A stretch of 64,000 nucleotides of DNA from Eleginops maclovinus (taxonomy: Eukaryota; Chordata; Actinopteri; Perciformes; Eleginopidae): the NCBI RefSeq assembly GCF_036324505.1, contig NC_086370.1, positions 22,530,290 through 22,594,289 of the forward strand, in the 5' to 3' direction. The notes under the pieces were generated by a model that was not told the DNA's origin, did no database searches, and worked only from the letters and a program-made list of their open reading frames with translations. The translations under genes were made by a program, and so were the position numbers. Below, piece by piece: positions 15,938 through 28,585 of the stretch (the first letter of the stretch is position 1; each line of letters starts with the position of its first letter).

Positions 15938-16135
15938 TTAAATAGGATATTCTGCTCAGGTTCAGGTTAATATCAGCATGTAGTGTCTCTCCTGGGACAT
16001 GTCTCCATGCTTTACTGTCTCTCCTGGGACATGTCTCCATGCTTTAATGTTCAGAAAGCTCTTTATGTTTCTCATACTGCCTGTGCTGCAGCTCCTCCTT
16101 CACCCTGTGTCTGAAACCAGAGCCCAGTCTGCTCA
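15938..16135 (+). mobile_element. TTAA MITE, left half, with a nascent tandem duplication
   Basis: It begins with TTAA at 15938-15941, then 'ataggatattctgctcagg', 'tatcagcatgtagtgtctct' and the element body to 'gagcccagtctgctc'. It has one copy of the segment that elsewhere forms the 57-bp arrays. A different 32-bp segment just downstream ('tgtctctcctgggacatgtc' onward) is present twice, at 15984 and 16016. The right half is missing. Confidence 0.85.
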
Positions 16136-17180
16136 GTCCTTACATCCATTGTTGATCCATGCTATCAACCAATTTAGCATGACTTTCACGGTGCAGATCT
16201 TCCAAAATATTTTAAAATTCTAAGCAAAAACAAACTGTAGTGTAGCCGACAGCTTTCATAGTCATGCTTCCTCTTATTTCTCCTTTATTTCCCTGAAAAA
16301 GTTCATTTTGCTCACAAACCCGCAGGACAGGGCAAGTCTTTACGGTTTGAGGGGTTTCCAGCTGCTTCAGAGCATTAAAAGGCTGTTTGGAAAACCGTTC
16401 CCACACTGGTGCATCATTTTAAAACAGCCAGGCACTGATGTTAAGAGGGAGAAATGCGAACTTGTTAAAGTACTTACCTACATCTCAAACTCAGGGGTGT
16501 GTTTGACTTCGGAGAAAGACGTCCTGTGTGAGTTAAAGAGCTTTCAAACTCAGGAGATGCTGAATGCTGCTCGCCAGCTTCGGCAAACAATCACCGTGCG
16601 GGAGAGTTGTTTAAAAGTAAAAGTGGAGTGTGTGTCATCCATTGTTGTAAGCAGCACAGCTCTCTGGCGCCAGAGGGAAGGTGGACATTGCATATTTTAT
16701 GATTCAGCTGTGGCCAACTTCGCTGAAGGCTTGCATGACAGTGGCTTAATCCAGATGCTAAAACCACCGGACCAGAGCTTTTGGCCAGAACACAGATGGG
16801 CCTTGTTTCTGTGTTGGGAGTATTCCTCGCCAAATCACTAGTTGTGCCCGCCCCTTTATGCGGGGGAACAGTTAATAGCCTGGCAAGTAATGCTTCATAG
16901 GGGCAAAATAATAGAAAAACTCGGTATAGCAGTGCAGAGTTACCTCTAAACATTATCTGAATGGGGATCAGGTGACTCTCTGTCAATGAGAGCTGCAACA
17001 GGTTGGAATAGGACGGTAATATATTAGATACACGACATAATTTACAAGGAAGAGGACAGGCCTGGGAATTTGTCTGAAACAAGATGTAGAAAACATCCCC
17101 TGGTTGATTCAAGGAGAAATAGTCCAGACTCATCACTGAACAAACCGAATAAATTCACACTTTTTATTTCTATTGGTCAT
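16136..17180. other. Non-repetitive stretch with an anonymous open frame
   Basis: A 177-codon plus-strand frame (16308-16841) and a 181-codon minus-strand frame (16591-17136) overlap here. I recognise neither. The plus-strand product has no transmembrane run, repeat or catalytic motif that I can name, and there is no nearby promoter or splice structure that I can defend. Without homology evidence both are best treated as chance frames, although this is the longest non-repeat open stretch in the window. Confidence 0.4.
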
Positions 17181-17365
17181 GCTCTAATGTTCAGAAAGCT
17201 CTTTATGTTTCTCACACTGCCTGTGCTGCGGCACCTCTTTTCCCCCTCTGTCTGAAACCAGAGCCAGGTCTGCTCTGATTGGTTAGCTGGCCGGCTCTGT
17301 AATGATTAGTCAAGAACTTAGAGATGTCCCGCCCCTTAGCCAGTCACGTACAATGTGTAATATAT
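17181..17365 (+). mobile_element. TTAA MITE, middle fragment
   Basis: It runs from 'tctaatgttcagaaagctc' through 'gctctgattggttagctgg' and 'gatgtcccgccccttagcc' to 'tacaatgtgtaat'. Both ends are missing. The second CCAAT box is mutated to 'tgattagtc'. Confidence 0.85.
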
Positions 17366-17781
<416 letters not shown>

Positions 17782-17923
17782 ACCCTGTGATTTTGTAAAA
17801 AGGAATACGATGCATTTCCCCAAATGTGTGCTCTGTCGTGCTCTGTGAAACAAGCTGTTAGTTTTATCTACATGCACTCACTATCATTCCACTGCAAACT
17901 GCTGAGAGCAAACAGACACAGGT

Positions 17924-17963
<40 letters not shown>
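17924..17963. repeat. (CA)n microsatellite
   Basis: About 20 CA units. Confidence 0.98.
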
Positions 17964-18821
17964 GTGTTATGCTTTATAATCACAAGTGTAGACAATCAAC
18001 ATAAAAAGCAGATTATGTTCAGTGCAGAGAGTGGGTGGGGGTCACACTCTCGTGCAGATGGCATCATTTTCCGTCCGTTGCAGCAGTTGGCTTTGAAACA
18101 GCTAACAGTGGGGGGGGAGCTATCGTCAGCCAGCGGCACATCTCATGACAGCATAATGAGAGTTTAACATCAAGGCTGTTATTAATTTACGATCACCGTC
18201 AGAAGTGTCTTGACGGTATATCGTAAGGAGGGAAGGAGGTTTGAGCCGAGCCATGATGGTGTGTTTGGATTTCAAGGTCTTAAAGGAGCTTTCGATAACG
18301 GTTCATTCAAGGACACCGATGCATGTTTGAACAAGTGGATGGAGTATGTGTGTGCGCTGGAAGAAAACACAGACACACTAATCTGAAATAGTGTAACACA
18401 CAGAGCCCAGTTTGGACATCCCTGTGGTGTGTCTCCCTCTCCGGTGGCTCAGACACAGAGCAGGGGTCAGCTTTTATGGATCTGAGATAATTGAAAACGA
18501 TAAATATGGCCTCTCAAAGCAAAGAAAATAAACTCAGCCCTTCACTAGATTTAATGTTCAGCCAAGCGGCAACTTTTGGCGCAGAGTCAATGGAGGGGAT
18601 TGGCAAAAACACAACTGTGTGCACTGGTGTGGGAAACTACAGTCACACACACACACAAGCTCACTGGATGGATAACAGCCCCTCCAAGGGTCATGTCTGT
18701 CTTTAGGAAGACATTCAACACAACCTTGTTAAACGAGACAGATCTGAGGATCGCTCCGACTCTACACAGTGAGCAGGAGCAACACAGTCCCGCCTCAAAA
18801 TGTACGACTATGTATATTTAT
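17964..18821. other. Non-repetitive stretch
   Basis: Unique-looking sequence with a short CA run at about 18642-18656. Frames at 18491-18706 and 18576-18833 overlap and have no recognisable domain. Confidence 0.5.
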
Positions 18822-19085
18822 ATCAATGCTTAGCGAAATACCCGACTCTGATTGGTCAATTTGGACATTCCAGAGCTCTAATATTTTTGGCTAGCCGACT
18901 GTTGCTAAGGGGCTAAAGCGACTATGTGTAATCATATCAATCCATAGAAAGAAGTAGGGTCAATTTAAATTCAGATGTAATGTATTCCCTAGCAACGGTC
19001 TGCAGGCGAAAAAAATAGCAGACCTCCTGATTGTCCAAATTGACCAATCAGAATCGAGTATTACACATAGCAGTGTGATAACAGA
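18822..19085. mobile_element. Foldback (hairpin) element
   Basis: Two inverted arms of about 90 bp: 18822-18912 and 18987-19080. The best-matched core is 'ctgattggtcaatttggaca' at 18847-18866 against its reverse complement at about 19035-19055, extended by matching 'gttgctaagg' and 'ccctagcaac' ends near the loop. The loop is about 75 bp. It fits a hairpin MITE; the superfamily is unknown. Confidence 0.7.
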
Positions 19086-19487
19086 GTATAACTTTCTCCA
19101 CATTATGTTTGGCTTGCTGAGAACAATCAAATTGTCTCGCTGTAGTCCCGTACTGAAGCATTGATTCAAGCTTTTTTTCAAACATCAACACAGTTTGTAA
19201 ATGTGAAAGCTCAAGATGTTTGTTTTTTTAAACACAATCTCGGGGCCACAGTAAAGCTTCAAATTAATCTGACACTCTGTGAAGAAAGGAACATGGTTTT
19301 AGGCTAAATGTAATTAAAGTAGACAATGTTATCAAGCGATCCATCTCAGTTACAGCGGTAAATAACACTCTGAAACACAGAAGGGCTGAAAGCTGTTTCA
19401 CCACTAATAGCCTGACATGATGAAATAAAGAGTGCCTATCAAAGATGTATGAATATGGTGTTCACTCAAGTACCATATTGATGTCCA
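19086..19487. other. Non-repetitive stretch
   Basis: AT-rich unique sequence; nothing recognised. Confidence 0.5.
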
Positions 19488-19760
19488 AAAGCTCTTTATG
19501 TTTCTCATCCTGCCTGCATCTCTTTTCACCCTCTGTCTGAAACCAGAGCCCAGTCTGGCCAGCTGTGTTGGGATTGGTCAACCTCTTAGAGATGTCCCGC
19601 CCCTTAGACCATCACTAACAATGTGTCGTAGCACTATCCAATAGAAGCTTGAGTGTTCCATAGTGATGTCATTATGTTCAAGAAGTAAACAAAGGAGTCC
19701 AATGGAGGCGTTTCACGCTGGGGGGGGGGGGGGGTGACACAGGGATTTTTGCGAAGAGCA
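19488..19760 (+). mobile_element. TTAA MITE, left and middle part, with a G15 run
   Basis: It begins at 'aaagctctttatgtttctca', lacks the extreme left end, contains the GC box 'gatgtcccgccccttag' and ends near 'cacagggattttt'. A run of 15 G occurs at 19720-19734; other copies also have G-rich sequence at this internal position. Confidence 0.85.
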
Positions 19761-21174
19761 AACCTTCGTTGGGCATCCTCCAGAACCCCATAGTTGTATT
19801 GAAATGTTACTGTATTGGTAATCTGTATTGTGTGTATTTGGATTCAGAAGCTGAGCCTCAAAGGTTTCATTGTTCTTGTTTCTATAACAGCAAGTAACAA
19901 GGGGATTCCCTGAAGTACATTTCTCAAAAGGAGAAACTTGTTTCTGGCTGTCAAACGAGATGTTGTTAAAGTTTAGAATATGTTTGTGCACATTGTTTTA
20001 GGGAGAACTATAGAAGTGGATTCCCCGTCGGACAGCACCAGCAGCTGTTTCTCTGTGTGTTAAATAGTTAAACAGTGACTCAGGCAGCCCCCCCGGGAGC
20101 CTCGCTGTCGGAGGCATAAACAAACGGTTCAGACCTCAGGCGGACCCTGAAGTGGGGGACTACAACTCCCAGATACACTGCAGACACCTCCCGCATCTGG
20201 AGGAAGCAGCAGGAGAAATAAACATCTGGGACGACCTGCTCTCCCAGATGCGGCTTCAAAACCCGAACCTGCTCATATACGGACGGACGGACGGACGGAT
20301 GGACGGACGGATGGAAATCAGAGAAGTTAAACAGTTTTGATCCTTCATTTGATTAGCTTCTGAAGGCATTCTGAGGTACACATCCTGTCTGCTTTGATCT
20401 AATGTACAAGTAGTAAATGTCCTTGAATTGGTAAATCTGAATCCTCCCTTTAGCCCTCACAAAACCCTCACAATGTGGCATGACAGATTCTCGACGGACA
20501 CCATTTACAGAGCTTAAACTAAATGAACAAAAGCCCATTGTGAGTGGTGTTACAATGAAAGGACTTTCTGCTGCTAATGGAATAAATGTCAGCGTGTTCT
20601 GATCCAGTGAAGAGTCCGTCCTCCTCACAACAGCTGCATTTCAGACATAGCGTGTATAAAAAGACCCAAACAATGGGGTTAATATGAACTGTGATCCTGT
20701 ACTCGCTACTACTACTTCTACTCTTACTTGTACTACTAATACATCAAGGCAAAGATATTCAACATGCTTTACAAAAAGACTTAACGCAGGGAGCGGCTAT
20801 AAAAGGACTTTAGATGTCATTAAAAGTAAACTACCAGCGAGTGTAATGTGACAACACCACGGCATTTGGAAGCTTCCTGATGTTGAATACAGTGTTACTG
20901 ACACATATTATGGGAATATCATTTACATATCCAGCAATCTAATCAGACAATGACATAATGAAAACTGTATTAAGTTGCTAACCTAATTTCCACAAAGGAA
21001 GATGATGTTAAATACTCTCATGCATCACAAAGAGAGCCTTATCGTCGTTTCTTGAGTTAATTCAGGACTAATTATTCCTCATTATCAGTGAAAACCACAA
21101 CAACACACATATTTATGTAAAGCTTGAATGCAGTACTTTATATTTAAGAGTGGTTGTTTCATTAGAGTGGTTAA
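19761..21174. other. Non-repetitive stretch with a ZNF143-like motif and ACGG repeat
   Basis: Mostly unique. A GC-rich part at 20080-20290 contains the ZNF143-type motif listed separately and an (ACGG)/(ATGG) tetranucleotide run at 20279-20312. The frames here are short and unrecognised. Confidence 0.5.
20159..20183 (+). promoter_or_regulatory. ZNF143/Staf-like motif
   Basis: 'actacaactcccagataca' followed by 'ctgcag' closely matches the remembered vertebrate ZNF143 consensus ACTACAATTCCCAGAATGC. Such sites usually lie in promoters or chromatin loop anchors. No transcription unit is visible next to it, so a function is only possible. Confidence 0.4.
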
Positions 21175-21236
21175 GATATACTTTATTCATTCCCATTTCC
21201 CAATTAGGAATGAATAAAGTAATCTAATCTAATGAG
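21175..21236 (+). repeat. Retroelement 3'-tail-like hairpin
   Basis: A perfect 14-bp inverted repeat, ACTTTATTCATTCC at 21180-21193 and GGAATGAATAAAGT at 21207-21220, is followed by 'aatctaatctaatg'. A stem ending in AATAAAGT followed by a short tandem motif resembles the 3' tails of some fish non-LTR elements. Confidence 0.45.
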
Positions 21237-22199
21237 GGAGGTATGTATTAAGCACGTATTCCAGTTAAAGTGCAAATGCTACAAGTGTGTACTAGCTAGT
21301 TAAGGTAGCTTAGCATTGCCCCACTGTATAACATCATCAAAATATACCCCTGCATGTCCAGAGGATTTTTAACCCTCTGTAATTTGCCTTCATTCCAGTT
21401 AAAGTGCATATTTTTTATGCTACGGATACTCACTAGGTAGCTTGCACTTTAGTTTACTTTCTTCTTCGTCCAGATGGCGGTCCTGCCTCTTAGTAAAAAG
21501 GACATATTAGCTTTTTCATCCCCTTGAATCGCAGGTGTGACGGGGAGGGGGGGGGGGGCCTCCATTCTGGGCTAATCTTCATCCACCGGGATCCTCCCCA
21601 GGTCTGCGCTCGGCTCTAAGAAATGTACTCTGTGTGAATGTGTGATGAGTCGCTCAGCACCGGCACTGCCCATTCAGGGAGTAGAGCTTAATGGGCGTGA
21701 GATGATTGGTTGAGCACATACAGGCTAATGTGGATGCTGACGTGGTTAATCATGGATTCTGTAAAGACAAACACACTTTTTAAACGTTGGAGTTTGCTCT
21801 CTTCAGTACCTGAGTTTGGGAGCTGCACGATTAATCCTGCGTTAATTGCAATTATCCTTTTCCCTTTCAGAATCAATTAAGCTGAATCATGTTAGAGTGT
21901 GACATTTTGAATTTGGCATGCCATTTTACGGAGTTTTAAATGAAGTGCTCCCTATTCACAAGTGAACTGTCTCACCAGTCATGTGTGATGAACTGCCTCC
22001 CAACACGCCTCTGGCTGCAGCGTTTCACTGCAAAGGGGACCTGCGAGTGTGTGAGTGGAGCTGTGTGTGCTGCGCCGGAGAAATCCTTTTCATTTGTTGC
22101 CATGCTGCGGTGGCACTGAATTATTATCCGTAGAGTCAGTCAGGTTGTATTTGGTTTTAACCCTTAAATGGTTTCTCTTTCCTGGGGGATACAGTCATT
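21237..22199. other. Non-repetitive stretch
   Basis: Unique sequence with a G run at 21542-21559 (one interruption). Nothing recognised. Confidence 0.5.
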
Positions 22200-22560
22200 T
22201 ACCAGGCTGTTGACATGTGCAAAATGGGTGTAATAACAGTGTAACAGACGTGTAATATTGGCGTCACATGGGTTTAATGATGGAGAAATATCAATACATA
22301 TGTAATAATGGTGTAATAATGGTGCAATATTGGTGTTTAATGAGTGTAGTAATGGAGAAATAATGGTAATTATCAATACAATGGTAATAGGGTTGTAACA
22401 ATGTCTAATATGGGGGTATTATATCTGAATATGGGTAAAATAACAGTCTTACATGGGGTGTAATACAATAACATGGGTGTAATAAGAAGAGCAATACTGG
22501 TGTATTAATGGGGGAGAGTGGGTGTACTTATGTGTAATACTAGTGGTTTAACAGTGTTAT
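22200..22560. repeat. Degenerate GTAATA/ATGGGTGTAA low-complexity repeat
   Basis: A 360-bp stretch made of imperfect variants of 'ggtgtaataatggtg' and 'acatgggtgtaata' with spacing of about 9-20 bp. No constant period survives, so it looks like an old tandem repeat decayed by substitutions and small indels. Confidence 0.7.
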
Positions 22561-23640
22561 ATGTGGGTAAAGTAGAAAATAGCAATCTAACGCTATGGCT
22601 AATAAACTAATCCCACTCATTGTTGCAAAACTAACAATAAATAACCGTCTTTTCCAATGTGGTGTTAACATTCAGAATAATTATCCAGAGTATGGGTCTA
22701 CATGTTTGATATTTGTTGCTTTAGTTTAATTTAACACATAGTTAAGCTAAAGTCCCAAACCTGCAGTGAGATAATAAGTATGTGGTGATTTTCTGATGTA
22801 CATTTTTATAAGAACCTTAAATATGTTTCACCTCACAGCATTCACACACACATTTGACCACACATGTAATCTGATGACCTTTCACCACTGTATATATCCA
22901 CTGCAGAAAGAGCATGCATACTTATTACCACTCCAAAGAGTATGTTCTGACCCTGATGTTAAATTACTTCCTTTAATCCAAGACTTCCAGCTGCACAGAT
23001 GCACTCTGGAGATCCATATTTCACAGCTTATCACTTTTTAAAGCTCCGATACTCATGAGCAGAATTAGATCCCGAACTGCTCAGCCGAAAGCTTTTTTTA
23101 GAAGAGCAGTAAGTCTTCATATGTGAGATGACGTCGGGCTTACCTCACCGTACACCGGGCTCATCCCTTGGGCAGAGCAATGCATAACAAAGAGAGTGTG
23201 TGTGGTAAATTTATGAGGCTGTGCCTGCGGGGCTGCTGCGGATGACTTTCCTCTGCTCCGGTGGGGGGGAAGCTCTGACAGCAGAGGGATGCTGAATGGT
23301 GCAGAAATACAACCTGCTGCAGGAAGAGAAAAGAGACACCGGGAGGAGAGGCCGTACAGAAACACACTCTGAGGTACAATTACATTGTTCTTAAGTGGTG
23401 ATGTCACTATGTTACAGAAGTATGTACCTTACAAACCACTGCCTGTCTGCACTGCCTGTCTGCACTGCCTGTGTTTTAACATGTTTCTTTTTTCATTTGT
23501 TTTATTTGATTAGATTTTTTGTCTCGAGTACTGTATGTTGCATTTTTTTATTGACTGTTATTTTCTTGTTGAAATGAAATTAGTCTTTAGGGTGACTAAC
23601 ACAATCTGTCCAGGGATTAACGTGCACTGTCCCTGTTAAA
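22561..23640. other. Non-repetitive stretch
   Basis: Unique apart from three copies of a 13-bp 'tgtctgcactgcc' motif at about 23438-23472. A GC-richer block lies at 23110-23370. No gene recognised. Confidence 0.5.
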
Positions 23641-23771
23641 AAGGTAAACAAAGGAATCCATGGAGGTGGAAGTCAGGGATTTTAGCCTTTGCAGACCATT
23701 TACATGCACTAAAACCTATTAAACACACTACAGGAAAGGGAAAACCCAAAAGCGTAATAGGGTCCCTTTAA
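23641..23771 (+). mobile_element. TTAA MITE right-end fragment
   Basis: 'aggtaaacaaaggaatcca' to the right terminus 'gtaatagggtccctttaa', with TTAA at the very end. It confirms the right end of the element. Confidence 0.85.
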
Positions 23772-24499
23772 TTTAAGTTTAAAACCAGGAAAAGACAGAG
23801 AACCCAAAAGTGAACCATCTATTTTACCAGATAATCAGACCTTTGACCCTCATTTAGCTAAATTACTTCATACATCACTGCAGAAAGATATCAAATAAAC
23901 CCCAAAAGATACTTATATAACGATGCATCAGAGACCTGCTGGTTCATTTTCAAACAATCCCAAAGGTAAAGAGGGACAGGGATACAGAACTGAAGTGAAC
24001 TGGATGTAAAAACAATATAATCTGCTGCTAGATTGATGTCTTTTTCCTACACTGAGGTAATAGTTGTGGTAAAGATGGGCATTAAAGGAAAGTATACGCT
24101 TTCACCTGGAAGCTGCAGGTCGGCAATTGAGAACCAAACATGTTTGTCACTAACCAACCCGTACAGAAACTCAATTTGTTCTGTGCGGAAATGCAGCTGC
24201 TCCCCATGATGCTGACAGAAGTATGAAGCAGTTTACAGCAGGTTCCTGGGATTTGAATGAAATAACGACGTCTTTGTTTTGACTCGTTATAAAACATTGC
24301 ATGCTCATGAAGGGTCTAAGAGTGAGTGGGATGTACGGTAAAGAACTGTTTTGCAGTTGGTAACGTATTTCTGAATAGTCACAATATTTAATACGTTTGT
24401 TTTATTAAACTCCTCCTGAGTCAGAACACGGGTAAACAATGATTGAAGCAGAAAGTCTAAGAATAAAAAGATTTCAACAGACCGTGAGGAGAAATCTGT
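23772..24499. other. Non-repetitive stretch
   Basis: Nothing recognised on either strand. Confidence 0.5.
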
Positions 24500-24716
24500 T
24501 TCGATTGAACCTTGGCCATTGAATTCTTGTAAGAAAAAAGCACTTTACAGAGTTAGCTTAGGCCTTCTAACAAATTCACCAGCTCTTACAATGGAAGGAC
24601 TTGCTTTAAGTGAATATATCTGCACTTTCCTTGTTGTCCGGAGTTTGAATCTCTATGTTTTTTGCACTTATTGTGAGTCGCTTTGGAGAAAAGTTTCAGC
24701 CCAATGAAATGTAAGG
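24500..24716 (+). mobile_element. SINE/LINE 3'-tail fragment
   Basis: The end 'attgtgagtcgctttggaga' followed by 'aaagtttcagcccaatgaaa' and 'tgtaaggttaa' matches the remembered fish L2/SINE tail (TAAGTCGCTTTGGATAAAAG...CTAAATGA...). The 5' part is weakly recognised and the copy is diverged. Confidence 0.65.
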
Positions 24717-25261
24717 TTAAAAAACATACGGTTGGGGAAGAAGACACATCATCACCAAGTCTTCATGAACTCACAGAGGATATCGTACAGAAAACTGAAA
24801 ACCACACACCCATTTGATGATACTAAATGGAGAAACAGGCATTTGAAGTGTATCTGAAATATATGATTAAAACTGAAACCTAACGCAGCTTTGAGAGACA
24901 CTCGAAAACTGTAGCACAGAAAATATGAACTGAGATTCATTCATTGATTTGACGTTGTGTACTGTAATGTCTATAAGGTCCCTGACATTGGGTTTGCTTT
25001 AACTCTCTGAAGTCAAAGCTTTCTGCGGCACAGTCTGATGAATGGCCTCGGTACTGTGGTCGCATTCTGACAAGGAAGAAGAATGTGTGGAATAAAAAAA
25101 GACGGTATCTCTGGTTCTGCTGCAATCCGTTTCTATCTTCAAACCTGTCCGGCGTGAAGACCAATGTTTACTCCTCTAACAGAGATGGGATTGTTCCTAT
25201 TTATTCTATTAAAGCTGAGTAGACCTTTAGATATCACATACAGGTGGACGATCAGCTGTTT
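24717..25261. other. Non-repetitive stretch
   Basis: Unique-looking, no element or gene recognised. Confidence 0.5.
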
Positions 25262-25273
25262 CCCATCATCATC

Positions 25274-25305
<32 letters not shown>

Positions 25306-25322
25306 CATCATTGTTTGTTTGT
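25262..25322. repeat. (CAT)n microsatellite
   Basis: About 16 ATC/CAT trinucleotides with one 'cac' interruption, followed by 'tgtttgtttgtttt'. Confidence 0.95.
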
Positions 25323-25354
25323 TTTGTTGTCTGTCCTTACCTCATGTAAAGAGG

Positions 25355-25461
25355 CCTTGGGTCCCTTTAAAGGCGCTTTATAAATGAAATGTATTATTAT
25401 TATTATTGTTGTTGTTGTTATTATTATTATTGTTGTTATTTTTGTTGTTGTTATTGTTTTT
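25355..25461 (+). mobile_element. LINE-type 3' tail with (TTA/TTG)n
   Basis: 'ccctttaaaggcgctttata' + 'aatgaaatg' followed by 'tattattattatt' and 'gttgttgtt' runs is the remembered form of the 3' end of fish L2-like elements, which end in short tandem motifs. Confidence 0.65.
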
Positions 25462-25540
25462 ACAATGTGTGCAGAGCTGCAAAAGTTTCTCAATTATTTG
25501 TCACATGTTTTGGAAAAAGGATCTCTTTTTATTTCATAAT

Positions 25541-25757
25541 TAGGGCGGTCCAAAGTCCATAGGGACTTGGCCTGGGAACTGGAGGTCACCAGTTCGAGTC
25601 CCGGAAAGACCAAGTGCTACCGTGGTGTCCCTGAGCAAGGCACCGTTCCCTACACTGCTCCCCGGGCGCCGTACATATGGCAGCCCACTGCTCCTAACAC
25701 TAGGATGGGTCAAATGAGGAATGTAAAATGTCCCCTCTGTGGGACGATCAAGGGTTC
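25541..25757 (+). mobile_element. tRNA-derived SINE
   Basis: A head with an RNA polymerase III B-box-like 'agttcgagtcc' (about 25592-25602) is followed by 'gtgtccctgagcaaggcac', 'ctccccgggcgccgtacat', 'ggcagcccactgctcc' and 'aggatgggtcaaatgagg', a body layout I recognise from fish SINEs. The A box is weak. The copy is diverged and is probably not transcribed. Confidence 0.7.
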
Positions 25758-26300
25758 CTTCCTTATTGTGTCAACTCTTCTTGTTTACAAAACAACAAAT
25801 ACATGATGCTGTTGCGAAATGGACCTTGAGATATCTGTATTATATTTCACTGTCAGGTAATGCAGCAAGAAAGACCGTAAGAGATCCTGCTCTCTGTTTA
25901 CTTGTCACGCTTATTCCTTCTGCAGAACATCACCACTTCCTGTTGTGTCCCTGGCTCAGGCCCTGGAGTGCTACATAAAGGCTTGCTTTAGAAAACATCC
26001 TCCTGCCTGCCAGGTGACACAGCGGTGCTGTCCAGCGCCCCGGGGCCTGGGAGCCAAGCTCAGAATCTGCAGAGAAATGATTGAGAATACCCAGACTGAC
26101 CAGCACCCACAGCACTGAGGCGTGTCTGTCTGCACACGTTGAGTTTAAACATGTGTTTATCATGTGTGTCGACTTCAACTGAGATCCATTCCTCTGTTGG
26201 GTTTGGTTTCTCTATCCTTTTGTTTGCCAGCCCTTCAGATTTACGGATGTAGACTAGGCCATGAAAGGAAAACGACATTTTACATATTTTAGCAATTCTT
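25758..26300. other. Non-repetitive stretch
   Basis: Nothing recognised; overlapping short frames at 25930-26178 and 26060-26278 have no domain. Confidence 0.5.
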
Positions 26301-26608
26301 TTAACAATTCTGCCCTCTTTTCCCCTTTCCTGTAGTGTGTCATATAGGTTTTAGTGCATGTAAATGGTCTTCAAAGGCTAAAATCACAGATTTGTTTTTC
26401 CTCTTACACAGGGGGGCTGCCTGAACCACCTTCTGTAACAGAATGACATCACTTTGTTACACTCTTGCTTCTATTGGCTAGAGCTCCAAAACATTGTACT
26501 TGATAGGCTAAGGGGCGGGACCTCTATAAGTGGTTGACTAATGACAACAGAGCCAGCCAATCAGAGCAGACTGGGCTCTGGTTTCTGACAGAGGGTAAAA
26601 AGAGGATG
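26301..26608 (-). mobile_element. TTAA MITE, right and middle part
   Basis: TTAA at 26301-26304 precedes the right end in reverse orientation ('ctttcctgtagtgtgtcata', 'ttagtgcatgtaaatggtct'). The CCAAT and GC-box block ('ggggcgggacctctat', 'gccaatcagagcagac') follows. The copy stops at 'agagggtaaaaagagg', so the left end is missing. Confidence 0.85.
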
Positions 26609-27269
26609 TATTTTTTGCTAAATGCTGATACTCATGTGTTCACATACTCTCAATATGTTCAGTTCAACATGTTAGCATGCAATATAGATCATAATAATGT
26701 ATATGCAAACAATATCTGCTTTCATCCTTTAATGGTTCTGTTTGCCTCGCAGTAAATGAGTCTCATCTTCCAGTTTGAAGATCACTCATCCACCTGAGTG
26801 ACGCTTCCTTTACTTGAATCCTCATTATGCACGTTATCAGCAGGATCTGCAGCACTGCATCATGTTGACAGTTGTCTCCGATGTGAATGCATCACCACAG
26901 TGAGCAGCGATGGACTCCTGTAATGTGCCTCGGGCATCGCTCTAAGGTGTGGAGCCGCTTCCCCTCTCTGCTCACGATGTGGAGCTGCACACAGTGCCAG
27001 GCTCTCAGCCAGCCTCCGCCGTCATCCTGCTGAATAATGCAGAGCGGCTCACTCTGTCATCCCGTCCGTGCACGCGCAGCAGCGAGCACACTGCGATGCC
27101 ATCAACATGCTAATTGCACGCAGATAGGTCTCTCCGTGGCAGATAGGCCGTCCAGCCATTCATCATAAGCGGGTTACAGAGCTTAAGGGATCAATATCAA
27201 TGCCATGTGAGCGCTCCATCAATGTCGCCGTTAGCACATTAATGACATAGAACATTTACACAGATCCCT
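26609..27269. other. Non-repetitive stretch, possible regulatory sequence
   Basis: The part from about 26890 to 27250 is GC-balanced, repeat-free and contains homeodomain-type TAAT motifs ('catgctaattgcac', 'gcacattaatgaca'). It has the texture of a conserved non-coding element, but conservation cannot be tested here. Confidence 0.25.
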
Positions 27270-27285
27270 GACACACACACACACA

Positions 27286-27326
<41 letters not shown>
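27270..27326. repeat. (CA)n microsatellite
   Basis: About 28 CA units with a 'ctca' interruption near 27286. Confidence 0.98.
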
Positions 27327-27328
<2 letters not shown>

Positions 27329-27416
27329 CTTTCTAAACCCTGAATCACAGCTTGAGAAATGGTGGTGATGAATACTCTGGTAAATATTCCATCTAATGAA
27401 AATCTCACTCTTTCTT

Positions 27417-28585
<1,169 letters not shown>

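Noticed and set aside
16308..16841. 177-codon open frame as a real gene
   Set aside because: An equally long frame lies on the other strand, no domain is recognised, and no splice or promoter context supports it.
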